Assembly (NCBI GenBank): GCA_018894105.1
Contig: CM032117.1
Coordinates: forward strand, 49,014,503 to 49,078,502
DNA: 64,000 nt
DNA from: Jacaranda mimosifolia
Taxonomy: Eukaryota > Streptophyta > Magnoliopsida > Lamiales > Bignoniaceae
Direction: 5' to 3'
The notes below the pieces were generated by a model. It was given only the letters and a program-made list of their open reading frames with translations. It did no database searches and was not told the DNA's origin. The position numbers were made by a program, and so were the translations under genes. Below are positions 11,745-24,230 of this stretch, in pieces; position 1 is the first letter of the stretch, and each line of letters opens with the position of its first letter.

Positions 11745-13377
11745 TGTTAGGATTATGGTTTTGATGAATGATAACGAAATGTTCACCTCCTTATAAATTT
11801 AAGTAATTCATGATTTATTTTCATCATAAGAATATTGTGTGTTTGGATAAAATATTGCTGATTTTTCTCATATGGAAAGAGGCATTCGTGATTTGTTTCC
11901 ATCTTAAAACCATTGTATATTTGGATAAAATATTGTTGATTTATCTCATATGAAAAGAATATTTTGAAGACACTAATGAAGGTTGGAAAATCTCCTTTGA
12001 TTAAAAAATGGCATCCAAACTTGGTAAGTTACCGTAGGAACATCCAGCATGAGTAAATAATCACTATTTAATCCCGAAGAGATGCATTCAAAGGTATAAG
12101 CATTTGCTTACGGAAATATTCAGCTAGGCCTGTAAATGGACAGGGTATTACCCTATCCAGACCCAAAAAGTCATACCCATACCCATACACATACCCACAC
12201 TTATTAAAGATAATGCAATGGGTATGCGTAGGGCCTATACCCATAGATTATCCATGTATCTATACTAAAAAATTATCCATTATCTTATACTTAAATTTAA
12301 TATATTAAACTAAAAAATTTCTATACTAAAATCAAATTTATATTAATGATAAACTTCTTATATATAAAAATTACAAATATGCAAATGAACTATAACAACT
12401 AAACAATTTTCTTCATTAAAAATTAAACTAAATTAATAAAGTTAATGTATTGGGATGACAAGTTTTTTTTTTACATTGAAACAACAACAGTTGAATAGTT
12501 TTCATTAATAAAATTAACAATATTAAAATAAACATTGGAATAAATATTTTTTATAAAAATAGTTGATAAAATTAATTTTACTAATGAAAAAACTTTGTTA
12601 ATAAATTTTTTATTAATGAATGAAAAATAAAAAATAAAGATTAACTAATTTAAATTTAATGACTAAATTAAATTACACATAGAAAAAGTTTTCTTTTTTC
12701 TTTTTAATCGTATGCCAAATAATATTTTTAGTATATATTGAGAAAATTAGTATATATATTAAAAACATAAGTCCAATAAACTAGACCTAATGGGTCTTGG
12801 GTTAGATAAGGTATGGTAGGATTGTGGTCTTATTCTTTTGGGTATTTTAGGGTATGATAGAATATAGAGTATTTTTGTGAGTATTTTAGGGTACGGGCGT
12901 GAGTGGAGTGATATCCTACCAATTTACAGGCCTATATTTAGCTCTTATTATCAACTTTTTTGGAGTACCTTATTGGAGAAAAGAGAGTGGAGCGCTGTTT
13001 TTTTCCAGCTGGAACTACCATCAGCCGTGCAGTCTTTTGTGTTAGGGACTTTGGAATATTCCTTCCCTTCTGCTGTATCGGTTTGTTTAATATAGTTTCA
13101 GTTGGTTTGAATTATTTGTTTACATTTATTGAACTTATTTGTATTAATTCTCTTTGGAATTATTAGTGAAATTTGCAAATTAAAATCCTAAGTGAAAGCC
13201 TAGGTAGTAGAGTAGGCTTGTTGAGCAACTATAAATTTGTGTGTGCTTCTTTAACTATTTACTATCTTTTTACTCTGTTCGAAACTTCCAATTTTGTTTG
13301 GAACTTCCGATCTATTGTACGAATATAATTTATTCCTCAATTCCAATTCACCACTTTTGGGGTCTTGTTTTCTGACA
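11745..13377 (+). repeat. 5' LTR of the SIRE-like element (contains a nested MITE)
   Basis: Starts TGTTAGGATTATGGTTTTGA and ends TTTTCTGACA. It aligns with the 3' LTR except for the nested MITE at 12125-12934 and about 150 bp (11970-12120) that have no counterpart on the right, presumably lost there. Confidence 0.87.
12125..12934. mobile_element. hAT-type MITE, 810 bp, inside the 5' LTR
   Basis: Inverted ends TAGGCCTGTAAATGG and, at the right, ATTTACAGGCCTA. It is flanked by an 8-bp duplication TATTCAGC (12117-12124) / TATTTAGC (12935-12942), seven of eight identical; 8 bp is the hAT length. The interior is AT-rich, non-coding, with repeated ACCCATACCC-type words near both ends. Confidence 0.82.
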
Positions 13378-13395
13378 AGTGGTACCACGTCCATG
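13378..13395 (+). other. primer binding site of the SIRE-like element
   Basis: AGTGGTACCACGTCC directly follows the 5' LTR end. It resembles the TGGTATCAGAGC initiator-methionine tRNA complement used by many copia elements, with mismatches. Confidence 0.6.
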
Positions 13396-13438
13396 TGCTC
13401 ATTGATAGGTTCTAACCAACCTGAGTTTACATATCCTA

Positions 13439-15060
13439 ATGGCTTCTTTTAGTTTAGATGTTTATGCAGAAGGACAGTCTTATAGTCGTCCACCATTATT
13501 CAATGGAACGAACTATGCAACTTGAAAAAATAGAATTGAAGAGTTATTCATTGTACTGGATAATGATCTCTGGAGCATTGTCATTAATGGGCCACAAATT
13601 CCTACGAATGAAAACATGACTCCAAAAGGGCGAAAAGAGCTTACCAACATAGATAAGAAAATACTATCTATGAACACCAAGGCAAAAGATGTCCTCTCGT
13701 GTGCCTTAGTTAAGGAAGAGTACAATCACGTTAGCATATGTTCCTCAGCAAAAGAAATGTGGACCATTCTTTAAATTACTTATGAAAGAACATCACAAGT
13801 AAAACAAGAAAGAATAGTGAAATATTTTTCATTAAAACAGGAGAATCCATGAGCTAAATATATGCTCGCTTCATGGAAATCATTAACCCAATGGCTACAG
13901 TTGTAAAGAGGATATTAGAAAGTGAGTAAGTGCAGAAGATCCTACGCTCACTACCTAAAGAATGGATATCCAAAGTGACTGCAATTCAGGAAGTAAAAAA
14001 TTGGAAACTCTTGCCATTGGAGAGCTTATCAACTCCTTATTTCTCATGAACTAACCCTTTTAGCAAAGGAAGAAAGATCAAGCAACAAAGGAAAGAAAGA
14101 GGTTGCCTTCTCTTTTGATCATATGAACCTTCTAAAGATGATGAAGACCTCAACAAGGAATCCATAAATGATGAAATTGCAAAGATCAGTAGATGGCTAA
14201 AACAACTTACACAAGCAAAAAATCGTTCCAGAGGTGGTTCCAGGCTACCACGAATGCCATGAAATTGGGCATAAAAGGCCAGATTATCCAAAGCTGAAAA
14301 AAAGTGTCAAAATAGAAATAGGAACAAAGCAAAAGGCAATGACACTAATAATGAAGACAATTGCCTTATAGAAAAAAATTAGGTATCTTTTCACTCTGAA
14401 ATTTATTCCAGTGATTTTGAACATGAATATGAAAGTCCTAGTTCATCAAGTTTGCATAAAAAATGTCATAATGAAATTCTTGCTTTACGTAATGAAAATA
14501 GTTTTCTTAAAGATCAACTTCAGATAATTTTTAATGAAAAGGTTGAACTTGTTGAAAGTTATAACAACATAAGAGTTGGAAAAGAAAAACGCTACCCTTT
14601 TTGAAGAAAACTACAATATAAAATAATCTCTCAAAGGAAAGAGTAAAGTGATTAACTCTCAAGTACATCAAAAAACAAAATCATTTGTCAAAAATAAACA
14701 TTTTGGGAAAACAACTCACTCTTGTGGTAGAATTGGCCATATATCATATATATGTCCTTTAAAAAGAGACATTGGAACTAAATTTATTTGGATTCCAAAA
14801 GCTAATCGAGAAGGACCCAATAGAGTATGGGTATCAAAGATCATTAATCCTTGTTTTGTAGGATGCAGCCAAGAAAATACTGCTCAAGGAAAAGTGGTAT
14901 ATGACCACAGAAGTTCCAAATACACGATGAGAGACAAATCAACATTCTTAAAAAATGTAGTAATTCATAATGAAGGAAGTGTTCTCTTTGCTGACAATAC
15001 CAAATGCAAAATGGTCTGGAAAAGGGATAATTGTCAAGGGAACTAGAACCTCCATTGGCG
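13439..15060 (+). pseudogene. copia gag and start of protease, degenerate
   Basis: The frame from the ATG at 13439 reads MASFSLDVYAEGQSYSRPPL then FNGTNYAT with a stop where Trp is expected, a SIRE-like gag N-terminus. NDLWSIVINGPQIPTNE follows. A zinc knuckle remnant (SCGRIGHISYIC, about 14728-14756) has lost its first cysteine. A diverged protease start (YDHRSSKYTMRDKSTF, about 14900) sits where copia elements have DSGCSRHMTGD. Gag would package element RNA. Several stops and frameshifts are present, and pol beyond early protease is absent. Confidence 0.82.
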
Positions 15061-15745
15061 ATGTCCAGAATCTTTGAGTGTTAGTTCTGCAGGTATGAAT
15101 CATATTGTTAAAGTTGTTGGGAATGAAAAACCATTAGAACCAAAGGAACAACCAGAGGGATCAGAGAAACAAGTCAATGCATCTTCCAACAATTGTTGAA
15201 ATCCCCAAGCCAGAATTACTATCCGATGATGGGTAAAAGAATTCAATACAATTGACTGTAACCTTGTTTCGCTTTTTCTTTTTGCATCAAATTTATTAAT
15301 ATTTGCATCATTAGAAAGATTTCATTTTTCTTAGGAAACAAACTTGGAACTATTCATTGGAACTACAGTGTTCTTTACCAACCCCAATGTTTTAATGATG
15401 AAGGGGAAGAATGAATCATTAACTCTGGTATAAAGTATTTATGCTTACTAAATATGTTTTGAACCTAGTCGAATATTGCAAAGAATGCTTGATAGATGCT
15501 CACATATTGAGGGGGAGCTTGATTAGATTTTGATTACTGTTTACATTAACTATCCACTATAGAACTTTCATGCTAGAATTAGATAATTGCTCTCAAATTC
15601 AAATGGAAGCTTGATTCGCTTTTGCTTACTAATTTTCCCTCTTTAAAATTTCCATACTTTGATGTCTATTTGCTGCTTGATATTCTTTCTTCGCATCTAT
15701 CGCATAAATCAGGGGGAGTCCTTGATGAAAATAATTTTTATCGTC
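15061..15745 (+). other. remnant between gag/protease and 3' LTR of the SIRE-like element
   Basis: Short and stop-rich. It contains a possible linker (KPLEPKEQPEGSEKQVNA near 15128) and GGGGGAG-rich words near 15510 and 15710. No integrase, RT or RNase H motif is visible, showing a large internal deletion. Confidence 0.6.
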
Positions 15746-15759
15746 AAAAGGGGGGAGAT
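15746..15759 (+). other. polypurine tract
   Basis: AAAAGGGGGGAGAT lies immediately before the TG of the 3' LTR, the position of the plus-strand priming tract. Confidence 0.85.
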
Positions 15760-16401
15760 TGTTAGGATTATGATTTTGATGAATGGCAATGAAATGTTCA
15801 TCTCTTTAATTCAAGCAATTCATGATTTATTTCCATCTTAAGAACATTGTGTATTTGGATAAAACATTGTTGATTTCTCTTATATGGAAATAAACAATTC
15901 TTGATTTGTTTCCATCTTAAGGCCATTGTATATTTGGATAAAATATTGTTGATTTATCTTATATGGAAAGAATATCTTATTATCAGCTTTCTTGAAGTAC
16001 CTTATTGGAGAAATGAAAGTGATGCTTTGTTTATTTCTAGCTGGAACTACGTTGTGTAGTCTTTTGCATTAGGGACTTTGGAATATTCCTTCTCTTATGT
16101 TGTATCGGTTTGTTTAATATAGTTTCAATTAGTTTGAATTACTTGTTCATATTTATTGAACTTATTTGTACTAATTCTCTTTTAGTAAAATTTACAGATT
16201 AAAATCCTAAGTGAAATCTTGGGTAGTGAAGTAGGCTTGCCGAACTACTATAAATCAATGTGTGCTTCTTTTACTATTTTACTGTCTTTTTTACTTTGTT
16301 TGAAACTTCCAGTTTTATTTGGAACTTCTAGGCCTCTATTGTACGAATATAATTAATTTCTTAATTCCGATTCATCCCTCTTGGGGCCTCATTTTCTAAC
16401 A
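15760..16401 (+). repeat. 3' LTR of the SIRE-like element, 642 bp
   Basis: Starts TGTTAGGATTATGATTTTGA and ends CATTTTCTAACA. It aligns with the outer parts of 11745-13377. ATTAT follows directly at 16402-16406, matching the left flank. Confidence 0.88.
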
Positions 16402-17296
16402 ATTATAATTAATAATACGTACTAATTAGTGACAATAACTAATAAGGTTATACCATATTCATGACCTTTACCAATTTAAGTATTTAAATTTTCAGTATTG
16501 ATTAATTAATGTGATATGTATAATGATAATTTAGTACTAATAAAAATTGTTTTATGATTTATCACAAAAATTTTGTTACAATCATATATATGCCATTAAT
16601 TTTTATCAACGTTAATTGAAATATAATTCTTGTTGATAAAATATCTTAAAATTACAATAAAATAAAAAATCTTATGATTATATAAATAATTAGCAATAAT
16701 TTTACATTATCACTCACTAACTTGTTGCTAGTATTATTATTTTTATAATATTTATTCAGTAAATGTAATTCAAACGATCGCAACATGTGATTCTCTGCTT
16801 GTAATTTTCGTAGTTATGTACCTTAATGCTATTGTTTTGTTTGACTTTTGGCATATATATGTGATATGAAAATAGTTTTGAAATGTATAGCTATTTCATC
16901 AATATCTAAATTTTTATAATATGTCATTAAATGTTAATTATGAAGAGGAATAATTAACTAAAATAATTTAATTATTTAACTAAGTTACAAGAATTGTGAG
17001 GTCGTTGCTATATTGCTTGTCTGATAAGTTAAAGGGCCATACATTAACTTGAAGCAATCCATATTTTACCGGAGAAAAATAATATTGGAGCTGATGAACC
17101 AATTAAATTAGCTACAAATATATACTTTTCTTTAAAAAAATCTTTTTCATTCAACCATAAGTAAAACATTTCTTTATTTTTAGTTACACTTAATTTAGTT
17201 AAATTCCCTAGCTAGTCATACATAGTTATAGTTCATGGTCACACATACCATATATGCCTTTAGAATGATTTAACTTTATAATCATTAATACGGAAT
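16402..17296. other. AT-rich interval
   Basis: No gene or clear repeat. The words ATTAGTGACAATAACTAATAA near 16432 recall CACTA-type subterminal repeats but are isolated. Confidence 0.5.
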
Positions 17297-17805
17297 TAGG
17301 CTTGTCAATGGATAGAGTTTCACTCTACTCATACCTATATCCTAAAAAATACCCAAATGATAAGACCTTATGTTTTACCCTACCCTAAAATGCCCATATA
17401 ATGAGACCCTATACCCCACCTTAACTTATATAACTCAATACTCGTTGGGTCTAGTTTCTTGAATATAATATTTTAGTATTTTGATTTAATTAATTTTATA
17501 CATTTAATTTTATCGTACTAAGTGAATAAAATCAAAAAGATACTATTTTTCTTTCTAAAATCTGAATTAGTGAGCAATATATCATATATTATTCCACTTT
17601 CTTATATTGATGGTCAGATCATATAAGCACTATTTTGACAAAACAAACTATTCGAGCGGTTTCTTTTTTCTCTCCTTTTGTGAGAGTTTGTCTTCTTGTT
17701 TTAGTGACAAGTTTTTTCGATTTCTTATCATCTTGATAAGTGCTTTAGGATTCTTTTCTCTTAATCTTGTTCATTTAGAAATTTTATAGGTTGTTTTTAT
17801 TCTAT

Positions 17806-18787
17806 ATGGATTTATCTCTGGCGGATCAGTGTATAAGAGTTACCTTGGAAGAGGAAGAGAAAGAGGGTGTAATTCTTGAAGGAGATGAAGAAGATGTCTC
17901 AAATGTCCAGCAGAACTACTACTTGGTGGCAAGAGTGTTAACCTCAAAGCATGTGAATTTTATTGCCTTCAAAAATACAATGGTAGTTGTCTGGCAACCG
18001 ATTAAAGAAATTATCATAAAGGAATTGAGTCAGACAACATATTTGTTCCAATTGTTTCTCAAATTGGATATGCATCGTATTTTAATGGGGGCCATGGACA
18101 TTTGATCAATAACTTATCTTATTAAAACAAGTTCTTCCAGGCAAACAACCACAAAATGTCGCTCTCACTCATGTAGGCATTTGGGTACAAGTTTATGATC
18201 TTCCAGTGGGCTTTTTAACAGAGTGTATCTGTAAGAGTATTATGGATTATATCGGTATTTTTTTGGAATCTGACCAAAATAATTTTGGTGGTGTTTTATC
18301 GATCAAAAGAATGATGAAAATGAAAAAATAAGGTGGGGATTGGTTCTGGGTGACATTTAAATATGAACATTTACCAATTTTTTGCTTCTATTGCGGCATC
18401 TTGGGGCACTCAGAAATTTTTTGTATGAAGTTATATGAGGCAGATAGAAGTGCTATTGAATTTGCACATAGAAGCTGGCTCCAGGCACCAAATCAGCGGC
18501 AACAAGCGCGGATTGGGGAACGGTGGCTTTGGTACTCCTTGCCGAAAGAGAATGGGGCAGCGAATGGTATCGATAAGGAAAGTATGAATATTGATGAATG
18601 TGATTCCAAGATGGCAAAAAATCAGGCCATGTTTGGAGAAAGATTTGGTACAAGTGAGATTCACGGAAGGGATATTTATCATAGGGAAGCTACCAATTCA
18701 TTGGTGGCAAAAGAATCCACAAAAGCTTTAATCCTTCTAGAATCCAAGAAAAGGAGAACTAAAGATAGGCCTGTGATTATAGATTAA
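17806..18787 (+). pseudogene. LINE ORF1 with CCHC zinc knuckle
   Basis: ORF1 proteins of plant LINEs bind element RNA. The start MDLSLADQCIRVTLEEEE at 17806 and the phrases YYLVARVLTSKHVNFIAFKN and VVWQPIKEIIIKELS match the DUF4283-like N-terminal domain of these proteins. After a frameshift/stop near 18100 the homology continues (ALTHVGIWVQVYDLPVGFL, about 18152-18208). The final open part (18350-18787) has KYEHLPIFCFYCGILGHSE followed by IFC, a CX2CX4HX4C knuckle of the kind found just there in this family, and then a charged tail. A stop at about 18329 (AAATAA) separates the last two parts. The start at 17806 is chosen as the first ATG giving the domain N-terminus. Confidence 0.85.
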
Positions 18788-18894
18788 GAGAGTTATCAGA
18801 GTACAAGCCTAAGTGAGGAGTATGTGAGTATTAATGGGTCTAAACAGATGTTATTGACGGGTTCTGGGTCCCAGGCCTGCCAATAGAAATGAGT

Positions 18895-21800
18895 ACCTTA
18901 AGTTAGAATTGTCATGGGCTTGTGAACCCATAGACAATTCAAGTGTTAAAGGACTTAATCAAGTCCGAAGCTCACTTTTGCCTTTCTCATGGAGATAATG
19001 GTTAGTAAAGAAAAAATTGAAAAAATTAAGACAGAGATTGAATTTGAGGATCTTTTTGTCGTTGACAACATTCGACACGGTGGAGGTTTAGCACTATTGT
19101 GGAGAAAACAAGAAATGGCTAGGCTGATTGGATATTCCAGGAATTATATTGATATGGAAATTAGCCTAGACGAAAATGCAAAATGGTGACTAATGGGATT
19201 TTATGGCATATCGGAATGATCTCACCGTCGCAACTCCTGGGATTTATTAAGAAGTCTCAAGAATCAATCAAATCTTCCATAGTGTTGTATTGGTGACTTT
19301 AACGATATACTTAATCCTAACGAGAAGAAAGGTAAGGACCCCCACCTTTTCTAGCTATGTGAAGTTTTAGGAATATAGTTGATAAGTGTGGTTTGATTGG
19401 TTTAGGTATTATTGGGTATCAATATACATGGGAAAGAGGTAGAGGTTTTGATAATTGGATTGAGGAGAAATTGGATCCAACCATAGCTTCCCGTGATTGG
19501 ATTAATTTATTCAAAGAAGCTAAGGTGTTTAACCTTAATGCCGCAACCTCTAATCATAATCCTATCTTTCTCCAATTGATCAAAGAATGTAATGGTCTGG
19601 GCAAGTTTCGCTTCCTTTTTGAGAATGGCTGGATTAGAGATAGTAATTGTGGAGATATTGTGGTAGACAGTTAGAGCAGTAGGCAAGGATCTTCTATCCA
19701 ATTTAGATTGAGCAAATGCTGTGCAAATTTATCAAACTGGGGAAATTTTTCGACTTTGATTCAGGGAAAAGATTAAAGCTTGCAAGGAGAATGTGGCTCG
19801 TTTAAGATCCAAAATTGATTGGGAATCAGTCAAGCAATTCGAGCTTAAACAGAAGAAATATCTATTTATTCTTTAGCAGCAAGAAGACTTTTGGAGGCGA
19901 AGAGCGAAGTAGTTCTGGCTGCAAGAATGTGACTCAAACTCCATATTTTTTCACGCCAAGGCCTCATCTGATGAAAAAGAAACTTTATTATTCAGCTTCG
20001 TGATCCTTAGGGGGTTTGGAAAAGATGGGCAGCTGGTTTAGAGGATTTAATTTTCTCATACTACAAGGACCTATTTACCTCCAAACCTTGTATGACATCA
20101 GATATTTTAGGCTATGTTAGGCCAAAAATTTCAGTTGATCAGAATAGGGAGCTATTGGCAGAGTTTAATGTGGATGAAGTTAAGAGGGCAATTTTTTCTA
20201 TGCACCCGGACAAATCTCTTAGGCCGGATGGATTAAACCCAACGTTCTACCAGAAGTTTTGGCACATTATAGGAGGAGAAGAAATGGAAGCATGCTGAAT
20301 ATTTTCAAAGAAGGTTGTTTACCTCAGGGGCTTAATGATATTCTCATCTCACTAATTCCAAAAACTAAAGTAGTGGAAGCAGTGACTAATCTCCGACTCA
20401 TCAAACTATGTAACGTTATTTATAAAATCATTTCCAAAATACTCGCCAACAGATTGAAATAAGCGTTGCCCACAACTATTTTGGAGGCTCAACGTGCTTT
20501 TGTACTGGGTAGACTTATATCAAATAATGTGTTGATTGCTTTTGAGGTAATACTCTATCTTACAAGGAAAACTCAATGGAATGTTGGGTTAGCCACTTTG
20601 AAAATTGATATGAGTAAGTCTTATGACAGGATTGAGTGGCCCTTTTTAAACCTTATGATGCACCGGTTGGGATTTGATGATAGATTTATTAGACTTATTA
20701 TGATGTGTGTCGAATCAGTTAAATATTGGATTGTCCATGAGGGACACAAAATTGGCCGAATTATCCCCGAAAGATGACTCCATCAAGGAGATCTAATTTA
20801 TTCGTATTTGTTCATTATTTATGCAGGAGGCCTTTCAATGATTCTTAAAAATTCTAAGCAACTAGGAAAGGTACATGGTTGTAAAGTTGCAAGAAGAGCC
20901 CCTTTAATAACTCACTTGTTTTTTGCAGATGATAATCTTCTTCTCTTTCAGGCGACTAACTAGGAATGTGAGGTTATTAAAGATTGTCTAAAGACATACG
21001 AGGTGGCATCAGGCCAAGTTATTAATTTCCAAAAATCCTCGATTTTCTTTAGTGCAAATATTGGTCAGTTGATGAGAGATAGTATCAGAAACTATTTAAA
21101 TGTTGGGAGTTTGGATTACCAAAGTAAGTATCTTAGTTTGCCTTGTATGGTTGGGAGTAAAAAGAAGGAAATCTTCAGGTATGTTAAGGATAGAGTCTAG
21201 CAGAAGCTACAAGGTTGGAATAAAGGATTTTTATCAAGAGCGGGAAAAGAAATTCTCCTCAAAATGGTTGCTCAAGCAATTCCGAATTATGTAATGAGCA
21301 TTTTTCTCATGCCCAAAGAGCTTTGTATTGAAATCGAGTGTATGATGAATGATTATTGGTGGGTCAATAATAAGACAGGAAATGTTGTGATAAGGAGAAT
21401 CAAATGGTTGAGTTGGGAACGACTGTATATGCCTAAAAACAAGGGTGGTTTGGATTTAGAAGATTACATGAATTCAACTTGTCTCTTCTTGGCAAACAAG
21501 GATGGTGCTTGTTATCACATCCGAAATCTCTGGCGTCCAAAATTTTCAAAGCACGGTAATTTCTTAAGGTTACTTTTCTCCAAGCAACTCTAGGTAGTAA
21601 TCCTAGTTTTGTATAGCGAAGTATTCTTTCAGCTCAACCCCTTATTAAACAAGGATGTAGCTTGAGGGCTGGAAGTGGAGCGAGTATTTTGATTGGAAAG
21701 GATCCGTGGTTGCCTGACCAACACAATCCTTGTATCACTACGCCTCTCACTGATGAAGATTCAAGAATAGTGGCATCTTTGATTTTTTAGGAGCGAAAAG

Positions 21801-22945
21801 AATGGGATTATGATTAGGTACTTTCATTGTTAAACACGAGAGATGCTAAACTAGTTCTCAATATTCCTCTTAGTATTAGATGGAATGAAGATGTGTGGGT
21901 ATGGAGATTTGATCCTAAAGGAAAATACGCAGTTAAGAGCCGCTACAGATAGCTTCTCAGTCATCAAGTAGATCTTCATCCAGCAGCACAATCTAAATTC
22001 TGGACAAAAATGCAGAATTCAAAAGTCCAGCCAAAGGTTCGTTGTTTAGCTTGGAGAGCCTGTTGTAATTCTCTTCCTACTATGGATCAATTGCTATCTA
22101 AAAAAGTTGAAGTGCACCCAAGCTGTCAGATTTGTAATTATCACATAGAATCAGTCATGCATGTTCTTGTCAATTGCCTTTTTGTGAGCGAGTGTTGGAA
22201 TAATGTCCAACTGTGTTCTCTTAACCAATATACAGAATCTACAAACTTTATGTTGTGGCTTGAAAAAGTAATGTCGGAAGTGAGTGAAGAGGATGGCTGT
22301 AAAATTCTGATGTTGATGGAGTTTATGGTACAACAAGAATCAAGTAGTTTGGAGGAATAAAACTAGTATAACAAACTCGGTTGTGTTCATGGCTTTGAAC
22401 TCTTATCACTAATGGATGGCGGCACATAAGGAAAAGAAATCAATCCCTACCTCCATGCAAAATGATGCTGATAATCACTGGAAGAGCCCCCTAAACAGCT
22501 GGTTTAAGTGCAACATAGACACTGCATTAAGCTTAACAGATAACAAGTTTACTTTGAGCTATATACTTAAAGATGAATTTGGGATTTGTCACGTATCTAT
22601 GGTTATTCCTCATCAAGGATTAGTGTCTCCAGCTTTGGCAAAAGCTATCTCATTCTGTGAAGCTCTAAGTTGGATAAAAAGAAGGAACTTATCTCGTGTT
22701 AACTTTGAGCTAGACACCCTAGTGGTAGTCCAGGTAGTCTTAAAGGACGTGGAGGATATTTCTTACTTTAGAGTAGTGATAGGTGATTGTAAAACTCTTA
22801 TCTCTCATATTCCCAACAGTCAGGTTTGTTTTATCCATCACTCAGCGAATTAGGTGGCTCATTGCATTGTTAGGGCCTCTGTTTCTATGCCTGAACCGGT
22901 TGTGTGGGAAGATCATCTTCCTGCATATTTTAATGATGTAATTCT
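18895..22945 (+). pseudogene. LINE ORF2: endonuclease, reverse transcriptase, zf-RVT, RNase H; degenerate
   Basis: ORF2 would nick the target and copy element RNA in the nucleus. The AP-like endonuclease is recognisable at about 18905-19650 (EIMVSKEKIEKIK, RHGGGLALLWR, GDFNDILNPNEKKG, YTWERGRG, and SNHNP where the catalytic SDH is expected). RT follows: DKSLRPDGLNPTFYQKFW (about 20210), LIPKT, LRLIKLCNVIYKIISKILAN, and FADD at 20922-20933. Later come RAGKEILLKMVAQAIPNYVM, a zinc-binding reverse-transcriptase segment (RCLAWRACCNSLPTMDQLL, about 22038), and an RNase H-like domain (WFKCNIDTA, ELDTLVVVQ, about 22500-22860). Stops and frame changes occur throughout, for example near 19189, 20298, 20461, 20776 and 21199. 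Confidence 0.9.
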
Positions 22946-23282
22946 TTCTGATATGCAATGAAATTTCCCTTTTAGCGTAAAAATAAAAAAATAAAAAAAT
23001 TAAGCACTGGTTTTTTTTTTTAATTTATCTCTTTTTGAAAAGTATTTATAATTCAAATTTGACCCAATTCCTTCTTTATGTAGATAAAAAATATTATAAG
23101 TATCAGATAGCTCTTTTGTCCCTTATTTTTTAAAACATTTTCTCTCTAATTAAATAATTTTTTTTTCTCTTTCATTTACATTTTTCACTTTTTAAAAATA
23201 ATTTTTCAATATAAAAAATTTAACTTTAAACTATTTGTCATACTTTTTAATAAATAGATTAATCTTTCATCATTATTTCTTT

Positions 23283-24230
23283 GGGTAAATTGCAAATATA
23301 GGACCATAAATAAAGTTATTTTGCAAAAGAGGACCAAAATAAAGACCGTGGCAAAATTAAGACTATAACTATAAAAAAATCGAGAAAAAGGACAATGCTT
23401 GCCGGAAAGCACAGTCAGCCCACGAGAAAGCGCAGTCAGTGCCGGAATATGCTTGCGTGGTGCTTGGCTGGCATAGGTTTGTGCCACATAAGTAAGGCCA
23501 TTTCGCGTCATATGACACGTATACTTTGACAACGGAAAAATTGCAAAATAGGACCATAAGTAATGCCATTTAGCGAAAGAGGACCATAATTAAAGAACAG
23601 CAAAAAAGACAACCAATCTTAAGAAGCAAAACATTAATGAGTAGCTAGCAAAAAAGATAACCACATAACACAGAAATATTGAGTAGCAAAAAATCGGACA
23701 AAAATTGATTACATCAAAATGATATGAAATTTTCCCGATTCATCATAAATGACTACTAATACAAAATCAAATAAAAACTTATGAAGTTGGAATGCTATAG
23801 AATTCAATCAATTTATCCAAAAATGACTAATGATGCAAAATCGGATAAATTGACAAGCTTGCATTACGTGAAAATTGATGATATTATTCTTTATTTCAAT
23901 TTTATGTGGTCGTTTTAGCTCCTCCTTAAGTTTGGTTTCTCTTTTTTGCTACTCCTTAATTCCGATCCTCTTTTGCAAAATGGCCTTACTCATTGTCCTA
24001 TTTTTGCAATTTTTTCTTTATCAAAATACACGTGGCATATGACAAGGTATGAAATTATGCCAGCCGAGTGCCATGCAAGCATACTCCAATGTTGACTATG
24101 CTTTCTAGCGAGCCTTGTCATTCTTTCTTAATTTTGTTTATAGTTATGGTCCTAGTTTTTGCCACGGCTTCAATTTTGGTCCTCTTTTGCAAAATAACTT
24201 TATTTACAGTCCTATTTTTGCAATTTACTC
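23283..24230. mobile_element. long-TIR element, 948 bp, non-coding (MULE-like or foldback)
   Basis: The left arm (23283 to about 23600) and the right arm (about 23880-24230) are inverted copies. GGGTAAATTGCAAATATAGG, TTATTTTGCAAAAGAGGACC and GCCGTGGCAAAA-like words recur in reverse complement at the right end, which closes with CAATTTACTC. An internal second block (AATTGCAAAATAGGACCATA at 23550) is also mirrored (23985-24010). Flanks are T-rich, so the target duplication is not legible. The open frame 23206-23532 (minus) lies in the arm and is not considered a gene. Confidence 0.75.

Larger units (their letters stand above)
11745..16401 (+). mobile_element. SIRE-like Ty1/copia element, deletion derivative, with both LTRs
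   Basis: The element has TG...CA LTRs (TGTTAG at 11745 and CTAACA ending at 16401), perfect 5-bp duplications ATTAT (11740-11744 and 16402-16406), a primer site directly after the 5' LTR and a purine tract directly before the 3' LTR. Its gag resembles the copia UBN2-type gag of SIRE-like elements. Only gag and the beginning of protease can be seen; integrase, RT and RNase H are missing, so it would depend on relatives for movement. The total is 4,657 bp including an 810-bp MITE inserted into the 5' LTR. The LTRs differ at many positions, so the insertion is old. Confidence 0.88.
17632..23000 (+). mobile_element. LINE (non-LTR) retrotransposon, degenerate, nearly full length
   Basis: Two coding regions in the order ORF1 then ORF2 (endonuclease, RT, zf-RVT, RNase H), followed by an A-rich tail (about 22978-23000). 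The tail is followed by TAAGCACT (23001-23008), which also occurs just before the proposed 5' end (17624-17631), an 8-bp target duplication. The 5' start includes a T/C-rich leader (TTCTTTTTTCTCTCCTTTTG near 17662). Many stops and frameshifts in both ORFs show it is inactive. Confidence 0.85.

Noticed and set aside
15974..15995. Sequence resembling miR396 (CAGCTTTCTTGAA) in the 3' LTR of the SIRE-like element
   Set aside because: Only 13 consecutive matching bases and no complementary arm nearby; the equivalent position in the 5' LTR differs. Treated as chance.
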